Shown here: positions 47,253 through 58,546 of the stretch, piece by piece
Numbering within the stretch: the stretch's first letter is position 1
Layout: every line of letters begins with the position of its first letter
Source of the DNA: Lolium rigidum
Taxonomy: Eukaryota; Streptophyta; Magnoliopsida; Poales; Poaceae
Length of the DNA stretch: 64,000 nucleotides
NCBI RefSeq assembly: GCF_022539505.1
Contig: NC_061514.1
Location: 330,071,090 to 330,135,089, forward strand
Reading direction: 5' to 3'
The notes under the pieces: model-generated
Databases searched by the model: none
The model's input: only the letters and a program-made list of their open reading frames with translations
Told to the model about the DNA's origin: nothing
Position numbers and translations under genes: made by a program

Positions 47253-47585
47253 TGCCAATGACAAATGGGGCCGCTCTATAGGGCTGCCGCAGCCAATGAC
47301 CAGTGGGGTCGTCTATTTTTCAAGAAAATACATATATAACCGCTCTGTGTGGCTGCCGCAGCCAATGACCAGTGGGGTCGTCTATTTTTCGAGAAAAGAC
47401 ATATATTACCGCTCCGTAGGGCTGCCGCAGCCAATGACCGAGTGGGGTCTTCTATTTATTTAGAGAAAATTATATATTCCCGCTCCGTGGGGCCTCGGCA
47501 GACCAATGACCGCCGGGGTCGTCTATTTATTTAGAGAATATCATATAGAGCCGCTCCGTGGGGCCGCCTCGGCCAATGGCAGGTG
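47253..47585 (+). repeat. Minisatellite of about 70 bp, five units, MULE subterminal
   Basis: GCCAATGACC-type anchors at 47253, 47292, 47361, 47430, 47501 and 47572 (spacing 39, 69, 69, 71, 71). Each unit ends in GGGGTCGTCTATTT, an A/T-rich ATATA block and CCGCTCCGTGGGGC. Confidence 0.85.
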
Positions 47586-48644
47586 ACTATTTTCGCAGCT
47601 TAATCTAAACTGAATCTTATGCTAAACATGGTGCTTCCCGACGGTGACCTAGCGGTGGCGGCTAGCATAGCCGTTCTGACCATGCCGATATCGGCATCGT
47701 TTGGAGGCTGTGGTGCTCGAATCATGGTGGAAATTGCGATATAATTTTTTAAATGCATAATATATAGCTAGATCTCTAAATCAATGCATATGAAGCTACA
47801 TATATATTCTTGGTCATAATTCCCTTATCTAAAGGGGATGGATGCATGGCTTCACGTCGTCGTCGCTTTCATCGTCAGTATCTTCGTCGTCCGAGTAGTA
47901 GTACATGTAATATTAACAGAGTCCATTTATTGCCTAATTCTTTCATGGAAAAATTTAGGTGGAATTTTCATGCAAGATGTCTAAGGCTATCATAGTGTCT
48001 GGTATTATGCACTGGCAGATCAGATGCAAGTGCAACCTGCATGGTGGTAATTTTTTTTTTTTTTTGCAAAACAGCAAATTTTCACCATATGTGTTGGCAC
48101 CATGGTTATTAGTTATTAGCTCCGCCACTGATATTATGCAATAGTAACATAGTCTGGAAACGAAACGGAGGGCGAAATACATGTAGCCCCCATGATTAAT
48201 CACATGCATCATATATGTGGGAACGCGGACGTACCTTCTTGACCAAAGGATCTTCATAGACGACGATGAAGAACTCCTCTATGATCAATGGCAGTGTTGA
48301 CGGTGGTGGTGGCAATGATGATAATCCACGTGGAAGCCATGGCAATGGATCAAGTGTATGTGAACGAAGAAGAGAGAGGCAGAACCTATTGACACAAGGG
48401 ATGGCCGTTGTGGGTGTTTATAAGGGAGAGATGACCGTTGTAGGGGTTTACACAATAAATTAAGGAGGAGGTGACCGTTGTGGCCTTGTGGGGGTTTACA
48501 CAATAAATTATGGAGGACATGATCGTTGTGGGGGTAGTCATCTAGGTTTTGTGTTTAGTCAAACTTCCCTTTAAACTTTGACCACATATATAGGAAAAAG
48601 TAGGAGCATTTATGACACTAATTTAGTATCCCGAGATCCCTTCA

Positions 48645-49140
48645 AATGGTAATTCATGATAGTTTATCATTTTACCGTAATGGCTACAAGAAATGGGTGA
48701 TTGTTCATCATTTTACCGTGAAAAGTAATGCCTAAAAGAAATGGTAATTCATGATAGTTTATCATTTTACCGTAATGGCTACAAGAAATGGGTGATTGTT
48801 CATCATTTTACCGTGAAAAGTAATGCCTAAAAGAAATGGTAATTCATGATAGTTTATCATTTTACCGTAATGGCTACAAGAAATCGGTGATTGTTCATCA
48901 TTTTTTGTGTGGAAAGTAATGGCTACAAGAGATGGGTGATGGTGTATCATTTTTTGCGTGGAAAGTAATGGCTACAATAAATTGGTGATGGTGTATCAGT
49001 TTTTGCGTGAAAAGTAATGGCTACAACAAATGGGTGATGGTGTATCATTTTTTGCGTGAAAAGTACAAATCGGTGATGGTTTATCATTTTTTGCGTGAAA
49101 AATAATACCTAAAAGAGTTTATAATTTATCTCGTGAAAAA
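48645..49140 (+). repeat. Minisatellite with a 95-bp dimer unit built on about 48-bp halves
   Basis: Two nearly exact 95-bp units start at 48646 and 48741, with a third at 48836. Each has two halves around TTTATCATTTTACCGT-AATGGCTACAAGAAAT and TTCATCATTTTACCGTGAAAAG. After 48900 the array continues as diverged single units (ATCATTTTTTGCGTGAAAAG). Confidence 0.85.
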
Positions 49141-50177
49141 TAATACGTAAAACCAAACTTTAGCGTACTGGGTAACCGCCCTTTAGCATACATAGAGGGT
49201 GGAAGCTAACCGCCGATAGAGAGAGAGAGAGAGGATGGTGGCCCCGACCAGAGAGAGATAGGGGTTATCCTGCCCGTTAAATCATACGATCAACGGTCGG
49301 CGGGCACGATCCGCGTGACATGGGCTAGACCAATTAGGGCAATGTTGGGCGTCTGTGAGAATTTGTGAAGGGAGAGGGCAAAACTGAGTAGTATCAAGAA
49401 ACCAAGGGCAAGTGAGTAGTAAACAGACTAAGGGATTCAAATATGAGATTTAAAAAATGAAAAATGCGTGTTTTGTACAATAAAACCCATCTTGGCCTAC
49501 CTCAAACTATTTGCAATACAAATATACATGAGTGTGAAAATTATGGCCTCATTCAGACAAAGTATGTTTTGGGGGAAGCTGTTTTGGGTAGGGCTTATTG
49601 TGGAAAACCATGCACCTTCATAGCTACTAGGTGATTTGAGAAGTGGCAATTTGTGGTAAAACTTGATTTATCTATGATTTATCTATGATTTCAGAAGTGG
49701 CAACTTGTGGTAAAGACTCCATGAGTACGTGCCACTCTTTTTCGTAATTTTTTGCACATTAAATAACTCATTTAACTGGTTAATCCCATTTGTTGACTCT
49801 CTGTTGACCAGCCACTTGAGGGTAAAACTGAGTATATTGCACTAGCCGGTATTAGCACCCAAGGGGAAAACTGAGCACACAAAAAATGCTAGTATATGAC
49901 TCGAGGGTATACCTGAGTATATCTAAATTTCCAAGGTTAGACTCGAGGACGCGTGTTGCGGTGCAGAAGTGGAAGACGTGCCATTGTTGACGCGTGTCGC
50001 GGTGCAAACGTGCACCAATGGACGCGGGTCGCATTTAGGATGCGTAAGCCCCTCTCTCCCTCCCTCTGCACACAGTACGTCTCATTCTCGCTCACGCACG
50101 AAACCACGCCTCTCACGTCCCATCAACTTCTCCAAATCGAAGGAAAAACCCCAACCGCCGTACGAGCCCTGCCGGCG

Positions 50178-51673
50178 ATGGAGAAGAAGAATGCGCCAGC
50201 GGCCATCGCCCCCGAGCCCGTCGCCTCCGAGCCCGTCGCCGCCGAGCCCGTCGCATCGGAGCCCGTCGCCTCCGAGCCCATCGCCGCCGAGCCCGTCGCC
50301 TCCGAGCCCGTCGCCTCCGAGCCCGTCGCCTCCGAGCCCATCGCCTCCAAGCCCGTCGCCGCCGAGCCCATCGCCTCCAAGCCCGTCGCCGCCGAGCCCG
50401 TCGCCTCCGAGGGCGGCGCATCCAAGCGCGGCGCCTCCGTGAGCTGGGCCTCTCTCGTGGGTGACGGACCACTTCACAAGATCGGCGAATGCTTACCGGC
50501 GAATGAGGAGTACGTGGACGCCTACTGCGCTATGAGACAAGTCCGTAGAAATTGGCGCTCGGGTTTACCGAGCCCGACGTGCACCTGCACGAATGGATCA
50601 TGGTAGACCACGCCCTTCCACGCGCCGCTGAGTTCACCTTCCTCCAACTCGGCACATCCCGCTACGTCACCATAGATCTATCGGAAGTTCGTGCAAGGTT
50701 CAAATTCCTCCAAATTCCTCCATATCTATAGGGTTAATATATTCTTATTTTCAATCTTAGTGTTGAATGTTATCTTCATCAATATATTTTAGATACTACT
50801 TCGTTGGCTTTTGCCGTGGTGTCATCGTGCTTGCCCAGAAGAACCCGCCGCACAAGATACGGCTTCTGAACCCACTCACAAAGGCATCGAACACTATGTT
50901 TGAGGCGCAGATGCCATCTGTTTTTCTGAATTCAGTCGTTGTGATCAAATCCCCGACTATGGTCTTCGTTTGCTCACATTACCCGAACGAAATTAGTTGG
51001 GTCGATGAGAGCACTCCAACTAAGGATATATATGAAGATTGGGGAGATGGTAGTTTTTCGATGGAGAACCATAGTTTGCGTTGCATTACCCCGTTCAATG
51101 GTGAACCGTATGCAATAGCTGTGGATAATTTTGAGTCCGGAAGAATAGTGTGCACCAATGTACGGTTGCAGCAGCACGCGAGCACCTTGTCAAGATGGAG
51201 ACACTAATTTCATTTCCACAACTTGGAAATGACAAGTTTTATCTTGTGAAGTCGGATGGTGATCTCGTTGCTTGTGTTGTTGGACAACATGCTTTTGGAG
51301 GACCAACCATTGGTGTACCGTGTGGACACTCGGAGCCGCTCTCTCCATCCGGTCGATAACATTGGCGAGTCATGCCTTCTTCGTGCATTATATCCGGTGT
51401 ATCTCCATCGACACCAGAGTGCACCCGACACTTCTACCTGGCTGCATCTACTACGCCGATTTGGGTTATATCAGAGAGTACATTCATGATACAAAGGTCT
51501 GGGATGAGTGGCCACGATATGTGAATAGAATGGGAAACTACGGTCTGAGAAATGAACACAGGCCATACCGTCTGGAGGATGTATTGGCCGCATACTGCAG
51601 ACGGAAGGAGTTCAATGAATATTTCGTTGGGATAATGCACGGATGGGACGACGAAGAAATATATGAGCAATGA
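50178..51673 (+). pseudogene. DUF295 (KIB1-4 beta-propeller) F-box-type gene carried by the MULE, broken
   Basis: ATG at 50178 (MEKKNAPAAI). A Pro/Ala/Ser/Glu repeat region (residues about 12-80) precedes an F-box-like stretch (SWASLVGDGPLHKIGECL, then AMRQVRRNWRSG). A one-base break near 50560 shifts to the frame of HEWIMVDHALP and VTIDLSEVRA, followed by an intron 50698-50792 (AG|GTTCAA...TTTTAG|A). The DUF295 body follows in 50793-51160 (YYFVGFCRGVIVLAQK, SHYPNEISWVDE), and the C-terminal part sits in three frames (KFYLVKSDGDL, YRVDTRSRSLHPVDNIG, CIYYADLGYI) to the stop at 51673. Four breaks in all. The first two coincide with likely CTG and CAG miscalls (CTCGGG, TACGGTT). Family members are putative F-box proteins of ubiquitin ligases, very numerous in grasses. 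Captured by the MULE rather than native. Confidence 0.75.
50215..50415 (+). repeat. 15-bp coding minisatellite in the DUF295 gene
   Basis: About 13 tandem units of GCCCGTCGCCTCCGA and variants, encoding repeats of E-P-V-A-S/A or S-K-P. They are in frame and give long frames in all three registers and on the opposite strand, which are shadows. Confidence 0.85.
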
Positions 51674-52161
51674 GGAATCTTCTAGCTGGCCATATATTGC
51701 GTGCGTCTTGTATTTTTTTTCATCTTAGTTTGTCGTGAACATTAACAATGTTATTGGCTGCTTTTGGCTGCTCGTATGCGGTTTATGTATTATACGTTTT
51801 CCGATTATGCTTGCTGTGAATTTATCATATACTAGCTTCTAGATTTGCTACCATATTGGGCAAAAAACGAGGGTCAAAAGGCAGAAATAGAGAAGCTTCT
51901 CTAGATTTGATACTAATTTGGTGAAAAAGAGAGAGAGAGAAAGAGGGGAAAAGGTGCTCTTAAAAGGGAAAATGCCAATTTGGGCCGAGAGAGACAAAGC
52001 CGAGCTCCTGCTCACGTGCAACCAAACGCTATCTCGTCCTGTCCCACGCGGTCCCTTTCTACCAGCTCCACGCGACGAGGGCCCACACGACGCGGCCCCA
52101 CACGTCAGCACAGCACGGAACGGTCAACTTAACGGGAATCCTGCCGTCTGAGCTGCTTCTG

Positions 52162-52261
52162 TGGGTTTCAAACAAGGACTTGGGGAAAACTGAGGAAAAA
52201 CTAAGGAGATGGGAAAAACTGAGCACAACTAAAGAACCGAGGGCACGAAAATAGAAATCCC
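52162..52261 (-). repeat. Right terminal inverted repeat of the MULE
   Basis: Reads GGGATTTCTATTTTCGTGCC on the minus strand and is followed on the plus strand by TSD TAGTTATTA. Confidence 0.9.
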
Positions 52262-52270
52262 TAGTTATTA

Positions 52271-52566
52271 GGTGCGATGCAAACTATCACGACACAATAT
52301 GATGCAAGATGCAAACAATTCATATAGATGGCATATTATTATTCCTCATGTTTTTCTGATTAAAATAGAAATTTTATTTGTATTGTTTGAATTTACAAAT
52401 CTCAAGACATGATATAAAAGATTTGGCAAATATGAAAAGAATAATAGAGATGGTTAATAGAACTGGGCCGGACCTGAGCCAGTGCAGCGATGGAATACAA
52501 ATTGCCACCGGGTTTAGATCTCCTAGTTGACTGGTTCAGTTGACGTACAAAGAAGGGAGCAGCTTA
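52271..52566 (+). mobile_element. LTR E, part 2
   Basis: Sequence between the MULE and the Helitron array continues LTR E (GGTGCGATGCAAAC...GAGCAGCTTA). It shows no gene. The Helitrons enter between A (52566) and T. Confidence 0.6.
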
Positions 52567-54974
52567 TCTATACCTAATAATCTATATCTATATCTATATC
52601 TAATAATAAAGGAGCTAAGGTTTCTGCCAAAAAGTTTCGTCAACGCTTTTTGTTGGACCGTTTTGCCCTCCCACCAAAACGCATAATACTACAATCTGCC
52701 ATGGTACCGGTTCAGTTTTATATTTCCTGCTCCCACCGAGACAGGCGCAGGCTCGCGACGCACTAGCCCCCCTTCTCGTGCCTCCCGCTCCGCTCCCAGG
52801 CAGCGCACTGCAGGCCCGCTTCTGGTGGTTGGAACCGGAATAGGCGCGCAGCTCCTCTACCGCCTCGTCGCTGGAAGCAGGATCGAGCAGAAACAGTCGG
52901 GTCGGAGCTTGACGGAGCCGGCCGTCGGAACGCACAGCAGGGTGGTGTCGATGGCGCCGTGTGTTATCGCAGTATGCGTCGGAGTGGTAGGCGGGGGAGG
53001 TTATGGAGGGTGGAATAGAAATAAACCAAGCTTGAGCGGCGAGCACTAGAGAGAGATGGAGCGGCTGCCGGACTCGACCGTCGCGGAGGGATCTTGATAA
53101 GAAAAAGTAAAAATAGGATGGGAAGGGGCAGAGGAGGCGGGCGCCACACCTGGGATGGGGAGGGACATAGTGGCAGGCGTCACGCGGGGAGAGGGGAGGG
53201 GCTGGCGCCGAACCACTTGGGTTGGGGACGGGCAGAGATGATGGCTCAAGGTTGAGAAAGATGGGGTCTCGGGGTGAGAAGAAACTTCCGATTCTGACCA
53301 ACTAGAGAGGTGGATGAGGACCGGCTGATTTCAGAGCACCTGAAGCTTCTGGATGAGGAGCGGCAGCGAGCGATTTCGGCCGCGTCCTGCTCTTTCTGAT
53401 GGAAACTGCTGCTGATAGTTGAGTTGATGCTCTTTCCGATTGGGGGCTGATGCTCGTTGTATTCGTACAGATAGTTGGGCTGTTGCTCTATTTGGTCACA
53501 TCACTTGGTTCCGTCAGCAATTTTGAATCTTCGTTTAATTTAAATATCAATATAAAACCATAATTTATATTTACAAATAGATATTGTATGTATCAAAATC
53601 ATGATCACAATTATGTATTCCGTAGCAACCGGAAATTCACTTTCGATCCTGAGAGCATATGCACCTTTACCTAAACAACAAATTTCAAAATATTAAAAAC
53701 ATTTAGGAACTTTTTTGCCCATTTATGTTAATCATATATGTGCACACATGAATTTCCGTGAAGAAATGGCATTTTTATGGTTTAATAAAAAAAGACTTAA
53801 AAAGTGTCTCGCTCGACAAGCTTTACATATGCTCCACAAAAATTTGGTTTTCCCAACTTGAAATTGCCCCTATTTTTAGTCTAAATTACGCACAATGCTA
53901 CCATTGAGTTAAGTACCATTTCGTACCTTTGTCCGTCTGAAAAAAAGTTACACAAGATCCTAGATCCTACGCCGCACATGCTTCTCGCCGCCCACCGCCG
54001 GTGGGATGAACTCGCGCCTAGGCCCCTTGCTCTCCGCACGTGCGTCCATCGAGGGAGGAATCCCACACCCCCGGAGAGTGTTGCCACCCAAACGTATCTT
54101 CTCTCCGACGAATCCCCAACCCCCACAGGATATGCAGAGCCTTTGCTCTGGCATCGTCAGTGTTCGTGCACCTAGAGATACTCCAAGAGGAGGTCACCCC
54201 CAGTGTGCATTCCCTCTTTGTATTTCCATGTCGCGACACTACTTCTGTGCCTCCAGACCCTTGCCCGGTGGAGGCGTGTCCGTTGTTGGCGCCGTCGGGA
54301 GGATTGTCGGGCCGCTGATCCAGCTTGTGGCGACCAACATTGACGAGCTCCTCGAGTTGTGTATCCCTCGATCCTCACGGTTAGCACTCTCTTACCTGTT
54401 TCTTTATTCCGTCCGTTCAAGATCGGGTGACCATAACTCTTATCCTTCGATGTTCAAGGGAAATTACATTCTATGTGTTTGTGTTGCATTTGATATTTGC
54501 ATATTTGCATGCTTATCAATACATTTATTATTTTTTAGTGCTAAAAATACAAATAATACTTCCAATATTTAGAATAAAAATCTAGAAGCCCTTCCTTGAC
54601 CTTAATTACCACCGTGAACTGCATGACAACCCAAGGGTGAACCTTATTCGGATTTGTTGTGCCATACTTCATAGTGAAGCGTCTGCCACTGAGAAGGAAT
54701 ACATGATGCTTGATCTTCAATTATTTTACTTGGATGGTTGGAGTGATGATATAACGACAAAGAGCCAGAGGCGAGCGGCAACGAAATCTAAGCATGTCAT
54801 ATCTCCCGAAAGGACTAAGCTATCTAAGTATATCACGGCAAAATCTAAGAGCGTCGGGTGGAAGTGGGGTGGAAGTGGTGAGGAGATAAAAAAACATATA
54901 ATCATTATTTTTGTGTCTTTTAAATCATTTTAAACAACGTATTTCCCGTTGCAACGCACGGGCAATTTTCCTAG
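52567..54974 (+). mobile_element. Helitron H1 (2.4 kb), first of the tandem run
   Basis: 5' end TCTATACCTAATAA, then a second 5'-like TCTATATC...TAATAATAAAGG from 52581. 3' end TTTCCCGTTGCAACGCACGGG with a CCCGT/ACGGG stem, then AATTTTC and CTAG (54971-54974). The left flank is A. The head (GGAGCTAAGGTTTCTGCC, later GGTACCGGTTC) is shared with H2. The GC-rich interior at 52740-53290 and 53950-54400 may contain captured gene pieces, none recognisable. No Rep/helicase. Confidence 0.85.
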
Positions 54975-56650
54975 TCTATATACCTAATAATAAAGGAGCT
55001 AAGGTTTCTGCCAGAATTTTCGTCCAACTTTTCGTTGGACGGTTTTACCCTTCCACCAAATCCCATATTATAGCAAAATGCCACCGTGGTACCGGTTCGT
55101 TCTTATTTTTTGCTCGCACATCGTCCTCCTCCAGAGAACCTTTTCTCCACTCCCGATCCAATCCAGCCGTGTTTGTCTCTGTTTGTTCCCTCATCCACTG
55201 GATTCGACCGAAAATTGAGTCCCAATCAAGCACGACTCATCTTCTTTCCTTCTAGGAGCCTTAAATATGGAGCGATCCCTCCATCAGATCGAAATCAATC
55301 AGCCCAGATCTGGGCGGAATCAAAATTGGCACCTCTCCTTGATCGAACAGCAAGATCGGAGGGCCAGGAAGGGGATCGCTAGCGTTTGTCCCCTGCTGAT
55401 TACGGCTGACCTGCCTCGCTCAGGGCTCGAGCTGTTGTCAGCCCCGTATCTTCCCATGGCGGAGAAGAGGTGGTGGGACACCGTCATCGTCGCCAAAATT
55501 GATCCTATCGACGCCCGCTGTCGACACTGAAGACGGAGAGGAGAATTAAATAGGCGCAGCGGCCACTGCTACACGGGGTCGCGCGGGCACGGCTGAAGGG
55601 GACCAGGGCGGATGCTGGGCAAGCCGGCGCTCGTCGAGATCCGCGGGTAGGCAACGCTGGCGGGTGAACGCAGAGCTCCGGAGAAAGGCTGTGACCCGTG
55701 AGGAACGACAAAGCGGTGACACGCTGGTTTGCTCGGGCGCTTCTAGAGGCGAGCCGGGCGGAGCGGAGGTTGGGTGAAGCGGCGCGTCAAGCTCCGCGGG
55801 GACGCGGCGCTTGCGGGTGGAGGCAAAGGTCGGTCGGTGGGGCGCCACGAGGTTGCTCAGATGCGCTGATGTTTCAGTGTTGCCGCCATGAGATAGCAGG
55901 GGCTCCACCGCCAGGAATCGGCGAGGGAGAGAGCAAAGCGGGGACACGACAGAGCGCCTCATTGATCTAGCAGCATGGGAGGAGAGAAGCACCGGGAGAG
56001 GCCGCGCGAGGATACCCTGAGGTCCCTGCAGCCGACGCACGGGGACGAGCCGCCTTGGCGCTGGAGACTCTATTCCCTTCGTACTGACTGCACGCTGCTG
56101 AATCTAGCTCTTCAACTGAAGATTGAAATCTTCAGTTAGCTATGCATGTAGAGTGGTTTTTATACCGGTGTGTCGTCATGAACTCCAAACCAAGTGGTGA
56201 TCTACCAATTAAATCTACCTTCTCTCGCTGCCAAAACCGATCGAGTTGTGTTTGTAACTTGGAAGCACTGTGCCAATGGAATGGAGAGCAAATGGAACAA
56301 TCTCAACTGGTGGAGTCATGCCAAAGCGAAACACAAGGTACATACATATCAACTGTACTTAATTGCTGGTTGAGCGGCGTGGACGTTCAACAACAACAAC
56401 AGTCATAGAGTGATCAGTTTGACATAAAAATCTAAAGGCGCTCCCATTATAATCTGCAACTCAAACTATCTCGCACTTTGGAAGATAAAGTAATGGGGCA
56501 CTAAAGATTGTAAATTGATATGTTTCTACAAGCCACCTCGAAAAAAAATATGTTTCTACAAGATGGCAATATTGGCACAACTGAGGCGTGTGTTTTGAGG
56601 TGCTGTATTTTCTTTTCTCTCCCGATGCAACGCACGGGCATGTTTCCTAG
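54975..56650 (+). mobile_element. Helitron H2 (1.7 kb), abutting H1
   Basis: Starts TCTATATACCTAATAATAAA in the base after the CTAG of H1, with the same head as H1. 3' end CCCGATGCAACGCACGGG then CATGTTTC and CTAG at 56647-56650. The GC-rich stretch at 55560-56060 gives long frames on both strands without a recognisable family. Confidence 0.85.
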
Positions 56651-58546
56651 TAAATAATAAAGGGAGAATCGTTTCCGTCGTTTCGTCCCGCGTTTTCGTT
56701 GTTCGTTGTTAGCTTCGTCCGTTTTGCAGAGTTTCTATTCGTAAAAGCTCAGGGCCCGATCCTCCGGTTCTTACCAGTTCCGATCTGCCTCTAAACAGAG
56801 TCTAGGTCGCCGTACGGCTGCAAAACCGTCATATATACAGCACGCTGGATGGAGGTGTATCCATTGCCCAACTCCAGCGCGCACAGGTTCGTTCGCGAGT
56901 TGCGGATCAACCGAGTTGGGCGACAGTTTCTTCATCAATGATCCAATTGAGAAGAAGTTCATGCCGGCGTATCTGCTAACGAACCTGGCCTGGCCAAATT
57001 TCGTCGGTCACCATCACACGACATGGAGACGAGCGATTCCCCTAACTACTGTATGAGCGATTGGGATGAAAATTTCGTCTTTGCGTGGTTCTAGACGCTC
57101 AGCAAAATCGCCAGCACCCGGTTGTTCAAGGTGCTCCGCCCAGTGGCAGGATCGGCCCTCTCTTTTCCTCTCTATGGATGGATGATCGATCCGCAATGCC
57201 CCAGTATATTGGGGTCGGCGGGCTAGGGAAAGAGCAGCAACATAGTAGTCATTGCTGCTAGAATCGATAGATCGACCTAAGAGAAGCAATCTACTGTGGC
57301 AACCATATGTTAAGCGCCGATTTCCAGCAACCACAAGGACTGTACCCGACCCGGTGGCGGCGGTGGGAGGAGGCCACTGGCTCCATGACACGTTGTTCGT
57401 CGCACAAATAAAGCGCTTGTTCTTTTTTCGACAACGAAAGCGGTTGTTCTGATCGATCATACTCATAGACGTACCATCTGCGGTCACCGGGCTTCGCACC
57501 CAAAAAGACTCCACGTCCATCCATCCCGATGGATATAGACGTCCCAGGTGTGCTGGTCACCGGCCGGCTTCAACACCCAAAAAGAGGCCAGGTATGTAAA
57601 GCATATATATATATACACCGCACAGAGGAGTCGAGGAATTGATCGACATTTATGATTTACAGCTTCATCAAGGATCCGACTGAGACGCAGTTCGTCGCGC
57701 CGCCCGCCTGGACTCCTTGGCACCTCCCACACCCCTTCCGGCTTCCGCCAACTTAGTTGCACCGGCTTTGACGGTACGGCGGCGGACAGATTCCACAGGC
57801 AGCTCTAGGAGCAGGGGAAGTAGACGACGCAGGCCGGTAATGGCCGGAGGAGGCCACACTAGAGCGGGCTGGTGAGGACTGTTTCAGTACGGCCAAGGAT
57901 ACGGAGGCCTACGCATACTTTGCTGCAACCATGGAGAATCTCATCAGGTTCCAGCAGAGGGCCCGTGAAGAATACGAGTCAACAGGCTATGTTACTACGA
58001 GGACAGAGTTGCCCGCTTGCAACTTTCCTGGATTATCCCAATATGTCATTGGTTAAATATTTTAATTTCAAAGCCTGTCAGATGTTCATCTACATGAGTA
58101 ATCTCAAATTCTCTTACGAAGTTTTAACTAGAGAAGAACCAGGCTTGCCTGATCGACAAGAGATCAACCTACACTAGCATACAAAGTACTCCAGGCAGCA
58201 CCTTCGTGGAGTGTCGGTGTCTAGCACTGCATGTTGCCTGGGAAGCCGATGAGGGGTCTCTAATGGAAAGCGCGGCGGAAGCGGCCGACGGAGAAGGAGG
58301 CAACCAAACATGCAAGTAAGAATGAGTAGAAAAGATTGATCAAATGTAGAATATTGCACTGATGTTTGCATGAACAAAAGAATGGTAGGGTGTACCGTAG
58401 ATTCAACTAATTATATAGGAATCAAAGGCAACAACTAACAAAGAGAATGCTGCATCAGGGTTCATACGAAAGGCTAGCCTGTTCTTCAATGTCACAATAA
58501 TATTTAAACAATGTATTCCGGTGCAACGCACGGGCAATTTTCCTAG
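56651..58546 (+). mobile_element. Helitron H3 (1.9 kb), abutting H2, 5' terminus eroded
   Basis: Begins TAAATAATAAAGGGAG directly after CTAG. The expected TCTATACC is missing or mutated. 3' end CCGGTGCAACGCACGGGC then AATTTTC and CTAG (58543-58546). Contains a short direct repeat of CACCCAAAAAGA (57500, 57570) and a short coding-like stretch at 57841-58056. Confidence 0.75.
57841..58056 (+). other. Coding-like fragment in Helitron H3
   Basis: A 71-codon open stretch without a proper start, of ordinary protein composition (EDCFSTAKDTEAYAYFAATM, then RFQQRAREEYESTGY), ending in TAA. It could be an exon captured by the Helitron. Not recognised. Confidence 0.25.

Larger units (their letters stand above)
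46968..52261 (+). mobile_element. Mutator-like element (Pack-MULE candidate), TSD TAGTTATTA
   Basis: Inverted repeats of about 100 bp (GGGATTTCTATTTTCGTGCCC...) at both ends and a perfect 9-bp duplication TAGTTATTA at 46959-46967 and 52262-52270, the Mutator signature. No MURA transposase is visible in its 5.3 kb. It carries a DUF295-type gene (50178-51673) and two minisatellites, so it is a gene-carrying, non-autonomous MULE. The sequence at 47590-48640 and 49140-50170 is otherwise plain. A GAGAGA run lies at about 49217-49234. Confidence 0.9.

Noticed and set aside
48116..48130. hAT-like end CTCCGCCACTG inside the MULE
   Set aside because: The only partner-like sequence (GCGGTGGCGGCTAGC near 47650) lacks a matching 8-bp duplication.
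50082..50477. Gly-Asp-Gly and Arg-rich frames opposite the DUF295 N-terminus
   Set aside because: Mirror images of the 15-bp coding minisatellite.
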